A stretch of DNA of 64,000 nt, taken from Verrucomicrobiota bacterium. GTDB taxonomy: Bacteria; Verrucomicrobiota; Verrucomicrobiia; Opitutales; Opitutaceae. The notes below the pieces were generated by a model. The model saw only the letters and a program-made list of their open reading frames with translations, ran no database searches and was not told where the DNA came from. The DNA is taken from the NCBI GenBank assembly GCA_016721945.1, contig JADKHC010000010.1, forward strand, positions 62,001 to 126,000. Reading direction: 5' to 3'. The translations under genes and the position numbers were made by a program. This document shows, piece after piece, positions 43,658 to 52,939 of the stretch. Within the stretch, counting starts at the first letter, position 1. Every line of letters begins with the position of its first letter.

Positions 43658-46600
43658 TCAGGTCTGCCTGTCGTGTCGCGGTGGATACGCGAGGGCGAAG
43701 TCCTCGGTTTCTGTCGTGAGGTTTGGGTTATAGGCGGGATCGTTTTCGAGTAGAGGCAACCAGCGCTGCCGGAGGACTTCGCGTTCGCGGGCGAAACGGG
43801 CCATTTTCTCCGGCGTATCTTCGTAGCCGCGCGTGGCGCTTTCGTGGTGATAGAGTTCGGCGAAAGGCGTCCAGAGATTACGATAACCAGCGGCATGCAC
43901 CTTGAGGCAGAAATCGACGTCGTTGAGTGAAATGGCGAGGTTGGCTTCGTCGAGACCGCCGACCTGTTCGTAGGTTGATTTGCGAACGATGAGGCAGGCG
44001 CCGGTGACGGCGCTGTAGTTTTTGACGAGCCGGGCGTGGTTCATGTAGCCGGGCGTGCCGCGCTTGAGTCCTTTGAATGCGTGCCCTGCGTGACCCGCGA
44101 TACCGAGAACAACGCCGGCGTGTTGCAGGGTGTTGTTGGGAAAATAGAGCATGGGGCCGACGCAGCCAATTTCAGGGCGTGCGGCGTGCGAAACCAATTC
44201 TTCGAGCCAATCCGGCGTGATAACTTCGAGGTCGTTGTTGAGGAGGGCAACAAACTCGCCGCGTGCTTCACGGACAGCGGTGTTGTTGATCGCGGAGTAG
44301 TTGAAAGGGCCTGGATGCGAGAGGATTTGTACAGCGATGGCGCGGCCGTCGGGAGTGCGGCTGGCGTCAGGCTTGGCGATAGCTTGGAGGTAGGCGCAGG
44401 TTGCTGCGTCGTCTGAGCCGTTGTCGGCGATGGTGATTTCGAAATTCGAGTAGCTCGTTTTTTCGAGAATGCTTTCTACGCAGCGACGCAGGAAGGTGAG
44501 TCCGTTACGCGTGGGTATGATCAGGCTGACGAGCGGGGCGGGTGAGGGCAGGGCATGGCGGGCGCGCCAGTGATTGCCAGGTTGGTGGATGAGCTCGACC
44601 TTCTGATTGGTTCTTAAGAAATGTTCGGCGATGGCTTTTCGTGCAGCTTCGACCACATACTCTTTTTCGCTGGTGGCGAGTGCGGTTGAGCCCGCGACGG
44701 CACGCCAGTGATAGAGGATTTTTGGGATATGTACGATTTGAGCAGGCGACGTTTGTTCGACGATGCGCAGTTGCAGATCCCAATCTTGGGCTCCGTCGAA
44801 GCCAGCGCGCCAGCCGCCGATTGAGCGCAGGGTTTCTGCGCAGCAAACGCTGAAGTGGCAGAGGTAATTATGCCCGATGAGCAGATCGGGCATCCAGTCG
44901 GGTTTGAAGAAGGGATCGAAGCGATTGCCGTCTTCGTCGATCTTGTCTTCGTCGGTGTAGATTAGTTGAAGATCGGGCTGGCGGTTGATGGCGTTGACGG
45001 CCTCGGCGAGTGCATGTGGGCGCAACTCATCGTCGTGATCGAGCAGGGCGATGTATTCGCCGGTTGCGAGAGCGAGTGCAGAGTTGGAGGCGGCTGCGAT
45101 GTGGCCGTTTTCTGTGCGGAAAGTTACACGGATACGATTATCGATGCGCTGATAATGTTCCAAAAGCGGCCGGACGTGCGGGGCGCTGGATGCGTCGTCG
45201 GCGATGCATAATTCCCAGTGTGGGTAAATCTGCGTCCTGACTGAGTCGATGGCTTTGCGGAGGAACTTCTCTGGCGTATTGTGAGCGGGGAGGATGATCG
45301 AGAAGCGCGGTTGCAGCGCGAGTGCCAGAGTGTGGCGCGTTAAGTTCTCGAGTTTCTCTGGCGTGAGAATGTCGAATTCCTTTATCCAGTGGGCGTAGGT
45401 GCCGCGCTGGTTTTCGGCGGCTCCGTCATGCAGGTTCCGGCGGCAAAAGGCATGCCAGACACCCGAAGAATCACAGGCTTCCAGCACGATCTTTTTAGCA
45501 CCAGGCCTTAGTTCGACCTCGATGTTGAAACCGCAGCGTGCTGATTGAGGATGGTTCGGGTAAACAGGGCTGACGTCCGGTCGCTCAATACAGCACACAC
45601 CAGGATAAGTCTGGCCGTTAACTAGTGCGCGAATGGCGGTGATTTGCTGGGCGGTCTGAGGCAGGCACCAGCCACGGATTGTTAGCTGAGAGGTGGAGCA
45701 GCGCCACACAGTCGGAGCATCAATAAAGTAATGTTCTACTTGCAGCCGTTTCCCGAATACGCGCTGCCGAAGAGCACGCAGTTCTTGAGCAACGCGCCAG
45801 CCAGCATCTTTCCTGACGGTGGCTAGTTCGGTCTCGCGATGCCCCAAGAGGTTTTCCAGTCGGGTGATTCGTTGGGCCAGCTTTTCTACGGACGCGCTAT
45901 TGGCAGCGAATTCGCGTTCCAGAAAAACACTCGTACGAAGAGCACCGGGTTGCGCTTTAGTCGCGATTTCCAGCAACTCATCCAACGCAGGTTGGGCATC
46001 CGGTCTCGCCAACTCTGCACCGTTGATTTCGTAGGCGAGTACGAGTTGGCGTAGCAAAGAATATGCTTTCTGCCACGCCTGTTCGTTATCTGCCGGAGAA
46101 TTTTGCGCAGGAAGATCGCTGACGCATGCGGGGAGCGTAGAGAAGACGCGCCAGCGCCAGGCGTCGTCGAAGAAGAAATGGGTGCGGGCCGCGAATTCGT
46201 AGTCCAAGAGGCGTGCCTCGCCAGCCGTATTCACAAGGATGTTACGCGGGATCAAATCGCCGTTGGTCCAGCGTGTGCGATGTGGTCCGGCCAGTGCTCC
46301 AGACCGAACCATTGGGAAGATCGAATCGAGCAGGAAACTGCGGTCGAAACCATTGAAAAGAGGCAACGCGCAAACACGGGAGAAGAGATCTTCGAGTTCC
46401 TGCTCCGCTGCTTGGCTGGTGGAAGGAGTGAGCGTGGCTTCAAAAGCTGAGACGATGCTTTGTGCGTGTTGACGTATCAGGCCTGTTTCCATGCGCCGTT
46501 CACGCCAGAGACGCTCAAGATCGCGACCGTCGAAATATTCGAAGACGATGCATCCATTGCCCTCGTATTCGAAAGTGTGGAGAGGCTTGCAGGTGATGTT

Positions 46601-46867
46601 AGGGCAGGCGGCACTCAGTGCCTTGGCTCTTTCTTCGAGTTGTTTGATCTCCTGTCCCAAGGTGAGCACAAAACGAGGTTTCTCATCGAGCAGAACGCGG
46701 AAGCTTTGCCTTTTCTTGAAGTCCAGTCGCAGGGGGTTGCCTGCGATCTGTTCCAACTTAAGATTAACCAGTGATTCTTGAACACCGGCCTTGTTCAACT
46801 CCTGCCGAATTAACTCGGATGGGGGAGGCGTGGAGGTCGTCGATGCAGGGGCGTACTTTCGGTTCAT
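43658..46867 (-). CDS. kinase-like / double GT2 fusion protein
   Basis: A 1069-residue multidomain protein and the first gene of the minus-strand glycan cluster. Residues about 40-300 resemble an aminoglycoside/choline kinase fold: WTNGDLIPRNILVN near 199 stands for the catalytic HGDL-x-PxN loop, with Trp-Thr-Asn replacing the His, and LLDYE near 221 for the metal site. A coiled coil (about 315-365) and a beta-sandwich (about 370-480) follow. Then come two GT2 domains: first about 520-740 (FSIILPAHNTP, LLDHDDE), second about 775-1030 (VSLIIPTRNG, LLNNDLEV). Both carry acidic metal motifs. It probably extends a surface glycan; a phosphotransferase partner activity is possible. Confidence 0.88.
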   Translation of the reverse strand: MNRKYAPASTTSTPPPSELIRQELNKAGVQESLVNLKLEQIAGNPLRLDFKKRQSFRVLLDEKPRFVLTLGQEIKQLEERAKALSAACPNITCKPLHTFEYEGNGCIVFEYFDGRDLERLWRERRMETGLIRQHAQSIVSAFEATLTPSTSQAAEQELEDLFSRVCALPLFNGFDRSFLLDSIFPMVRSGALAGPHRTRWTNGDLIPRNILVNTAGEARLLDYEFAARTHFFFDDAWRWRVFSTLPACVSDLPAQNSPADNEQAWQKAYSLLRQLVLAYEINGAELARPDAQPALDELLEIATKAQPGALRTSVFLEREFAANSASVEKLAQRITRLENLLGHRETELATVRKDAGWRVAQELRALRQRVFGKRLQVEHYFIDAPTVWRCSTSQLTIRGWCLPQTAQQITAIRALVNGQTYPGVCCIERPDVSPVYPNHPQSARCGFNIEVELRPGAKKIVLEACDSSGVWHAFCRRNLHDGAAENQRGTYAHWIKEFDILTPEKLENLTRHTLALALQPRFSIILPAHNTPEKFLRKAIDSVRTQIYPHWELCIADDASSAPHVRPLLEHYQRIDNRIRVTFRTENGHIAAASNSALALATGEYIALLDHDDELRPHALAEAVNAINRQPDLQLIYTDEDKIDEDGNRFDPFFKPDWMPDLLIGHNYLCHFSVCCAETLRSIGGWRAGFDGAQDWDLQLRIVEQTSPAQIVHIPKILYHWRAVAGSTALATSEKEYVVEAARKAIAEHFLRTNQKVELIHQPGNHWRARHALPSPAPLVSLIIPTRNGLTFLRRCVESILEKTSYSNFEITIADNGSDDAATCAYLQAIAKPDASRTPDGRAIAVQILSHPGPFNYSAINNTAVREARGEFVALLNNDLEVITPDWLEELVSHAARPEIGCVGPMLYFPNNTLQHAGVVLGIAGHAGHAFKGLKRGTPGYMNHARLVKNYSAVTGACLIVRKSTYEQVGGLDEANLAISLNDVDFCLKVHAAGYRNLWTPFAELYHHESATRGYEDTPEKMARFAREREVLRQRWLPLLENDPAYNPNLTTETEDFALAYPPRHDRQT

Positions 46868-47054
46868 GGCTTGCTCCGAAAGCTGACTGCGCGAGGGAAG
46901 TTTGTTGGGATGCAGGCCATTGAAAAATTAGCCAAAGATTTGGCTGCTGGGCAGACCAACGCAAGACGCCTTTACGCTACTAGTTCTAGAGGTGGTTTGA
47001 CGTAGCATTACTCTGTGGCTTGGTTGTTGATGTAGATCCCGCATAATCCCCGAA

Positions 47055-48023
47055 ATGAGATTCCACGCTCAACCCACAAAGCAACTTTTTCAGAAGAGGC
47101 ACCTGCTTTTCTTGCTTGGCATTTTCGCATCGTTGGCGGTGCTGATTGGCATCGGTGGTTGCGCACGACCTCAGTCGGCTCGCTGGACGATGATCAATGT
47201 GGTGGGCGCATCGAAACAGGCTGACTGCCACCTGCTAGAGCTGCCGGGCGGTGTGCGCGTCATGATCGATGTGGCCGAGGGGCACGATGCTGGCGGTGCA
47301 GCACTGGCGTATTTGAAGGCCCAAAAAATCAAGCACCTCGATCTCGTTGTGCTCAGCCATTTTCACTGGGACCACTACGGAAAGTTCCTCGATATCATCA
47401 AAGCCGGTATCACGGTTGATCGAGTGGCCATAAATTTGCCGGGCTCGCGTGAGATCGCTGACGTGGAAAAACCCTGGGGTTGCAACTGGGAAGACGTGCA
47501 ATCCGTGCTGCGTTTCCTCGCTGATCGTCGCATCCCGTATTTTACGCCACGCATTGGCGAACGGTTGATCGAAATCAAACGCGGCAACGTGCTCACCGCG
47601 CTCGATGTGGTTTGTCTCTATGACGGGGTTAATACGCCGGTTGGAAAAACTGATATGAACGACACGAGCATCATCCTGCGGCTGACGCATGGAACCACGC
47701 GGGCGCTGTTTACTGGCGATCTCAATGCGAGACTGGGTGCCTGGCTGGCAACGAGTGATTTCGATCTGAAAGCCGATGTGCTCAAAGTACCTCACCACGG
47801 CACGGAGGGACTGGCACCCAATGAATTTTTTGCCAAGGTTGATCCTAAGGTCGCGCTAGTGACGTCGCCGAAAGAGCTCTGGTTTTCGCTGCGCAGCAAA
47901 CGTACGCGGGACTTTTTGGCCGAGCGCAAGGTTCCGGCCTACGTCAGTGGTATCTGTGGAACGGTTAAGGTCGAAATGGATGCTCTGGGTTATCGCGTCA
48001 TTCCCGAAAATCCATTGCCGTGA
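47055..48023 (+). CDS. MBL-fold hydrolase lipoprotein, ComEC-like
   Basis: A 322-residue metallo-beta-lactamase-fold protein. A hydrophobic N-terminus ends in a lipobox-like LIGIGGC (Cys about 36). The metal-binding motif is SHFHWDHYGK near 99-108, with further ligands in FTGDLN and VPHHGTEG. This resembles the soluble hydrolase domain of ComEC-type proteins, which lie alone in many genomes. A periplasmic or membrane-anchored nuclease or phosphodiesterase role is likely. It is divergent from the glycan cluster. Confidence 0.85.
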   Translation: MRFHAQPTKQLFQKRHLLFLLGIFASLAVLIGIGGCARPQSARWTMINVVGASKQADCHLLELPGGVRVMIDVAEGHDAGGAALAYLKAQKIKHLDLVVLSHFHWDHYGKFLDIIKAGITVDRVAINLPGSREIADVEKPWGCNWEDVQSVLRFLADRRIPYFTPRIGERLIEIKRGNVLTALDVVCLYDGVNTPVGKTDMNDTSIILRLTHGTTRALFTGDLNARLGAWLATSDFDLKADVLKVPHHGTEGLAPNEFFAKVDPKVALVTSPKELWFSLRSKRTRDFLAERKVPAYVSGICGTVKVEMDALGYRVIPENPLP

Positions 48024-48080
48024 CGGTCTGCCCTGCGAGGATGCAATAGAGGCATGACCTCCAGCGTGGAGTGGTGTTTA

Positions 48081-48162
48081 GAGGGTGGAGCCCGATGTCC
48101 TCATCGGGCTTGATCGGAGCCGCTCTCAACCCAGCCCGTTTGGGACAACGGGCTCCACCTCC
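48081..48162. repeat. palindromic intergenic repeat, type B, copy 2
   Basis: The second 82-base type B element, matching 9351-9432 in length and layout. The left arm GAGGGTGGAG is identical. The right arm reads CTCCACCTCC and so has lost two pairings. The inner hairpins CCCGATG-type and AGCCCGTTT-type are kept. It lies 57 bases 3' of the MBL-fold gene. Confidence 0.9.
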
Positions 48163-48267
48163 CCAACTGGATCGTTCCGACTGAGGCCGCCCAGAAGCGG
48201 ATACGGCCGACTTGTCGGAAAGATTTGCTTCGGTGCGGCCGGTCCGCGTTAAACTCCGGAGAATTTC

Positions 48268-49065
48268 ATGACCGATCCTTTTCAGCCGACCTGGTTGCGT
48301 GCCTTAGTGGTAGTGATTGTTGCGACCGCTTCGTATTTTATCCCTCAGCAGATTCCGCTGGAATACTACCCGCTCAATAATCCATCGAGCGGTTTGCAAT
48401 ATCTGGAAATTACCTGTGCCGCCAACGTCAACGGGGAGACTCAGATCTATTTGAATTTTGGCCGGGGTTTCAACGAGCTCGATAAAATCCAGTTGCCGAT
48501 TGGCCCGAGCGAGATGGCGTTTACTTACACGTTTCCGCTGCTGGATGCGCCGTTGATCGGCTTACGTATCGATCCGTTTATGAAGGGCGCGGGCGAGCTC
48601 ACGATCACGAATTTTCGGATCATCAATCGTCGCGAGGAAGAGCGCTGTCGGTTCAGCAAAGAAAGTTTTATTTCGCTCAATCAGATCGACAGCATTGTCC
48701 CGCTGGAGAAGGGGTGGAAGCTCGTCATGAAGGAGACCGCAACCGATCCCAACGCCCAAGTGCGCCTCCCGCATCCAATCGTGCCGGAGGGTATGAATGA
48801 GCGCAACCTGAAGCGTTGTCTGCTCTCGACGGGCTATCTAGCGATGATGCTTTGGATCATCTTACTCGCGGTCTATTTTGCGCTCCGGCTTTTTCCCAAT
48901 TGGCGCACAGCGATGCGGGCCTGTGCGTTTCTGCTCTTTATGGCTGCGGCTTTCTCGATCGTGGGTAATCGCGGTTTGATCAAAAACTCGCGTTATTATG
49001 CGAAAAAGGCAGAGCGGATCGAGGCTCAGGCGAAGAAAGAGCCAATAAAAAAGGCCAGTGAATAA
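48268..49065 (+). CDS. hypothetical membrane protein, 265 residues
   Basis: Not recognised. One N-terminal membrane helix (about 10-28), a beta-rich extracytoplasmic region (about 40-185), then two helices (about 188-210 and 218-240) and a Lys/Glu-rich cytoplasmic end (KKAERIEAQAKKEPIKKASE). It lies between the MBL lipoprotein and the Wzz-like gene, so a link to the cell surface or glycan export is possible. Its last codons form part of a terminator hairpin. Confidence 0.7.
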   Translation: MTDPFQPTWLRALVVVIVATASYFIPQQIPLEYYPLNNPSSGLQYLEITCAANVNGETQIYLNFGRGFNELDKIQLPIGPSEMAFTYTFPLLDAPLIGLRIDPFMKGAGELTITNFRIINRREEERCRFSKESFISLNQIDSIVPLEKGWKLVMKETATDPNAQVRLPHPIVPEGMNERNLKRCLLSTGYLAMMLWIILLAVYFALRLFPNWRTAMRACAFLLFMAAAFSIVGNRGLIKNSRYYAKKAERIEAQAKKEPIKKASE

Positions 49066-49076
49066 GGCTGGCCTTT
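49050..49076. terminator. bidirectional terminator overlapping a stop codon
   Basis: A perfect nine-base stem AAAGGCCAG / CTGGCCTTT (49050-49058 and 49068-49076) contains the stop of the 265-residue gene in its loop. The A-rich left and T-containing right sides allow use on both strands; the Wzz-like gene ends 44 bases away on the minus strand. Confidence 0.8.
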
Positions 49077-49119
49077 GAGCTCTGAATTTAGTCAGAGGAG
49101 TTTACTGGATAGAAAGCGG

Positions 49120-50565
49120 TTAGGCGACCGACTTGTTGCGGCCGATGTAGACCCCCAGCAGGCTTAACCCTGCGCCAGCGGCAAAGCCGAGGAACAGGCC
49201 AACTACGCTTGGCAGCATGAGCGGCTTGATACCAGTACCGGCTGTCCGAATCGAATCACTGACGCGGATGGCATCGCCAAATTGCTGACGGGAAAAATCC
49301 ACGTGGGTTTTCTTGATGTTTGAAATCAACTCCTGATACGCGGCATCCAAGGTCTTGGTTGATTTCTGAACTTCGGCGATAATGGCGGATTGATCGCTGA
49401 GGTTTTCCTTGCTGAACGACTTCATGTTCTCGATCTGCTCAAGAACCAGGCTTTTGTCGGCTTGTACTTGTTTGACCTTCAAGCCGGCCTCAAGCGCGCG
49501 GCGGACAAGAAAACTATAGGAATCGTTGGCCAGCAGAGAATCAATCATGCCTTGATCTAGCACGGTGGCATTAGCGCGAGATTGGGAGACTTGAGATTTT
49601 ACTCCTAGGACGTAGTTTTGATCACGGTTCTGGGTTTGCTTCAAGAGTTCCTTAACCACCAGTTCTCCATCCATTGCACGACGTTCTTCGTCGTTCAGCA
49701 GGCGCAGCGCATCGTTCATTTTGACCAGAGCGATCTTGCGGTTGCGAGAGAGGCCATTCTGGTGGATCAAGCCCAACGTTTCATTTAGGTGGATTTGCGA
49801 AAACAGTTGGGTTTGCCGGAGTAGTTCGCTGAAGGTCAGATTGGTGGTGGAAGAGCGGAACAGTTTAGCTTCCGTGGATTGCTGGGTGAGGTAGGTGGTG
49901 ATCGCGTGCATCTCTTTATCGAAGACTGATTCGTAGTCGGGGTAGTCGGCATCTTTCAGCACGGTAAATGCGTTGCCGAAGGTGAGCGGGATATCGGCGT
50001 AAGTACGGCGGAAGTTTTCGCGATAAACGTTTACAATCTCGCCCAAGAGCTGCTGGCGTTCGACGCTGCTTAAGGCGAACTTGCGCGGTATTGACAACGT
50101 AATGGTGTATTCATCGGGCACGTACGCTGGCGGTGTTTGGCCTGCCGCGCGAAGACGGTCGCGGTCCTTGATGATATTCGGCGGAACGATTCCTTCGATG
50201 GACAATGCTGCTCGGATTTTGCTCTGGAATTCCGATGAAGCATCCAGGCCGCGACGCTTGAGTGCTTCGACGACAACGTCCGGTGAGCGAAGATCGTCGG
50301 CTTGAAATTTCGACTTGTCGGGGTACTCGCCTTTTTCAAATCCGGGGAAGGCGAAGCTCACACGGGTTGAGGTTGAGACAGTCTGGAACGGGCTGTAGAT
50401 CAGGAAGCCGGTGGTTGCCAGTGCGAGCCCGAGTAGAGCCAGGCCGAGAATCTGGGGCAGTCCGCGCATGAGACGTGCGAAAAGATCACGTAGATCGATC
50501 GCGTCGTCAGGCATTTGGTCGCCCGTTTCTGAGTGCTGTTCCCTGTATTCGCCCGAGGTGGTCAT
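49120..50565 (-). CDS. Wzz/PCP-like chain-length protein
   Basis: A 481-residue inner-membrane protein with the polysaccharide co-polymerase layout: a cytoplasmic N-terminus, one membrane helix (about 38-60), a large periplasmic domain with helices and coiled-coil character (about 65-435), and a second membrane helix near the C-terminus (about 445-470). The short end GRNKSVA is basic. It is probably involved in the length or export of the surface polysaccharide made by the 36-47 kb cluster. It has no C-terminal tyrosine kinase domain. Confidence 0.75.
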   Translation of the reverse strand: MTTSGEYREQHSETGDQMPDDAIDLRDLFARLMRGLPQILGLALLGLALATTGFLIYSPFQTVSTSTRVSFAFPGFEKGEYPDKSKFQADDLRSPDVVVEALKRRGLDASSEFQSKIRAALSIEGIVPPNIIKDRDRLRAAGQTPPAYVPDEYTITLSIPRKFALSSVERQQLLGEIVNVYRENFRRTYADIPLTFGNAFTVLKDADYPDYESVFDKEMHAITTYLTQQSTEAKLFRSSTTNLTFSELLRQTQLFSQIHLNETLGLIHQNGLSRNRKIALVKMNDALRLLNDEERRAMDGELVVKELLKQTQNRDQNYVLGVKSQVSQSRANATVLDQGMIDSLLANDSYSFLVRRALEAGLKVKQVQADKSLVLEQIENMKSFSKENLSDQSAIIAEVQKSTKTLDAAYQELISNIKKTHVDFSRQQFGDAIRVSDSIRTAGTGIKPLMLPSVVGLFLGFAAGAGLSLLGVYIGRNKSVA

Positions 50566-50740
50566 GGATGTGTAGAATAGAAGTTTGGAGCAAAAACCAG
50601 TTTCCCGGTTGGAGGCAATGGAATATGTGTTCGCCCAGACGCTGTAGGCCGAGTGTTAGGATTGGCCTTTGTGCTGATTCTCACACTATCAGGGCAGACT
50701 GAAAACCACGCCCAAAAAGACGAATCACACGAAAGGGGAA

Positions 50741-51676
50741 TTGCATCCGCGCAATCTGCATCGAGCGCCGTACGATTTCCCGCAGCTAATCAAGAGCTGT
50801 CCGGAGCTGAAGCAATTCGTGAGACCGCATCCGATTGGGGGCGAGACCATCGATTTCGCGGATCCCGAGGCGGTCAAGACGCTCAACCGGGCGTTGCTGA
50901 AATTTCACTACGGCGTTGTGCATTGGGATATTCCGAATGGTTGTCTTTGTCCGCCGATTCCAAGCCGGGCCGACTATTTGCACTATGCGGCCGATCTGTT
51001 GGCTGAAGGCTTTAAGAGTGTGATTCCGCGCGGACCAGCGGTGAAGGTTCTTGATATTGGTGTTGGGGCAAACTGCATCTATCCACTTATCGGCACGCAC
51101 GAATACGGCTGGCGCTTTGTGGGTACCGACATTGATCGCGAATCGGTGAAATGGGCGAACCAGCTCGTAGTCGCCAATCCAGTTCATGGGAAGAAGGTCG
51201 AATGCCGGTTTCAGCCTTCCCCGGATTCGGTTTTCAAGAACATCGTTAAACCGGGCGAGCAGTTCGCTCTCTCAATTAGCAACCCGCCATTTCATGCTTC
51301 TCCCGCCGAAGCGTCGGCAGGAACGTTGCGAAAACTCAAAAATCTGGGTGGTGGGAAACCGCCCAAAACGATTTTGAACTTCGGCGGTCAGAGCAACGAA
51401 CTGTGGTGTCAGGGTGGCGAAGTTGCGTTTATCCAGCGCATGATTGTCGAGAGTGCGGCCCGGCCAAAGTTGTGCGTTTGGTTCACGACACTGGTTTCGA
51501 AGCAGGGCAGCTTGCCCGCGATCTATCGCGAACTAAGCAGAATCGGCCCGGTCGATTTTCGCACGATAGTCATGTTCGCCGGCCAGAAACAGAGCCGCAT
51601 TGTTGCCTGGACGTTTTCTTTCGCCTTCAGAGCGACCCCATCAGATCCAACAGTGACTCGCCTGCAAAAAGGTTGA
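50741..51676 (+). CDS. rlmF: 23S rRNA (adenine-1618-N6)-methyltransferase
   Basis: A 311-residue RlmF-type enzyme that methylates A1618 of 23S rRNA. Strong blocks are LHPRN-like MHPRNLHRAPYDFP at the start, NGCLCPPIPSRADYLHYAADL, LDIGVGANCIYPLIGTHEYGWRF (SAM site, given in parts), NPPFH and FGGQSNELWCQGGEV. The annotated start is TTG 50741. The E. coli protein has a short basic leader before LHPRN, and here the in-frame upstream codons encode a Lys/Thr-rich leader back to a CTG at 50699, which has AGGG in front. The true start may therefore be a rare CTG. Confidence 0.93.
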   Translation: MHPRNLHRAPYDFPQLIKSCPELKQFVRPHPIGGETIDFADPEAVKTLNRALLKFHYGVVHWDIPNGCLCPPIPSRADYLHYAADLLAEGFKSVIPRGPAVKVLDIGVGANCIYPLIGTHEYGWRFVGTDIDRESVKWANQLVVANPVHGKKVECRFQPSPDSVFKNIVKPGEQFALSISNPPFHASPAEASAGTLRKLKNLGGGKPPKTILNFGGQSNELWCQGGEVAFIQRMIVESAARPKLCVWFTTLVSKQGSLPAIYRELSRIGPVDFRTIVMFAGQKQSRIVAWTFSFAFRATPSDPTVTRLQKG

Positions 51677-51727
51677 TGTATCAAGTAAAAGATTGACACG
51701 TAAACTAAAGTCGGACTGTTTTCCCGC

Positions 51728-52939
51728 ATGCAACCTGTCGTCTTCGCCAAACCCTACAAATTCATCCCGCCACGCAGAGGAGTTTTTTGGCCGTCGCTCC
51801 TTCGACCGTTTCAACCGCGACTGCTGCGTAGCCATGGAGTGGTGAAGGTGGAGTATCGCGGCCTGGAGCGCTTGCGTGCGTCGGTGGCGGCGGGGCATGG
51901 CATGATGCTGGCACCGAACCATTGTCGGCCTTGCGATCCGTTCGTTGTGGCTGGATTGGGTTACCAAGTCGGACGTCCGGTACACATCATGGCGAGTGCG
52001 CATCTTTTCATGCAGGGACGCTTGCAGCGTTTTCTGCTGAGACGCGCGGGGGCTTTCAGTATTTACCGGGAGGGAATGGATCGGGAGGCGTTGAAGTGTG
52101 CGATTCAGATCACGGCGGAAGCGAAACGGCCGCTGGTGCTTTTCCCCGAAGGTGTGATTTCGCGGCATAATGACCGCCTGAATCCTTTGATGGAAGGCAC
52201 GGCGATGATCGCACGCAGCGCGGCGAAACAACGGGCGGCCGCTGGCGGTGGCCGCGTGGTCGTTCATCCAGTTGCAGTTCGTTACGTGTTCGATGGCGAT
52301 GTTGAGGCGACGGTGGGCCCGATGATGGCGGATATCGAGCATCGCCTGACGTGGAAGACGCAGAGCGGACTGCCGCTCGTTGAGCGTATAGCTAAGATCG
52401 GTGTGGCGTTGTTGGCGTTGAAGGAGACTGAGTTTCTTGGTGCTCCACAAACTGGAGATTTGAGCGGACGTATTCAGCGGCTCATAGATCATCTTCTTTG
52501 TCCGATTGAGGAACAATGGATCAAAGGCCGCCGTGAAACCGGTGTGGTCGCGCGGGTGAAGGCATTGCGCAGTGCTCTCGTGCCAGACCTGGTAGCTGGT
52601 TCGTTAGCCGAGACAGAAACAGCAAAACGGTGGGATCTGCTCTCACGACTCTACCTTGCGCAACAACTCGCATTTTATCCTGCGGGATACTTCCGGCCTG
52701 AGCCGACGCCTGAGCGTATTCTCGAAACCGTCGAGCGTTTTGAAGAGGATATGACGGATAAGGTGCGAACGGTTTCGCCGATTCGGGCCTTGGTCGACGT
52801 GGGCGAGGCAATCGAAGTCAGTCCTGAGCGTGTGCGTGGGGCTGAGGGCGATCCGCTTATGCTCGGGATTCAGACGAGTCTTGAAGCGATGCTCGCGTCA
52901 TCGTTGGTTGAACGTCATCGTGGAGCAGTCTTACAATGA
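51728..52939 (+). CDS. 1-acylglycerol-3-phosphate acyltransferase family protein (PlsC-like)
   Basis: A 403-residue acyltransferase. The catalytic NH-x4-D motif is NHCRPCD (near 60) and the second motif is FPEG (near 140), as in PlsC. Residues about 20-230 form the acyltransferase domain; the C-terminal 170 residues are helical and of unknown role, making it longer than housekeeping PlsC. The stop overlaps the start of the PAP2 gene (ATGA), so the two probably act in one lipid pathway. Confidence 0.9.
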   Translation: MQPVVFAKPYKFIPPRRGVFWPSLLRPFQPRLLRSHGVVKVEYRGLERLRASVAAGHGMMLAPNHCRPCDPFVVAGLGYQVGRPVHIMASAHLFMQGRLQRFLLRRAGAFSIYREGMDREALKCAIQITAEAKRPLVLFPEGVISRHNDRLNPLMEGTAMIARSAAKQRAAAGGGRVVVHPVAVRYVFDGDVEATVGPMMADIEHRLTWKTQSGLPLVERIAKIGVALLALKETEFLGAPQTGDLSGRIQRLIDHLLCPIEEQWIKGRRETGVVARVKALRSALVPDLVAGSLAETETAKRWDLLSRLYLAQQLAFYPAGYFRPEPTPERILETVERFEEDMTDKVRTVSPIRALVDVGEAIEVSPERVRGAEGDPLMLGIQTSLEAMLASSLVERHRGAVLQ

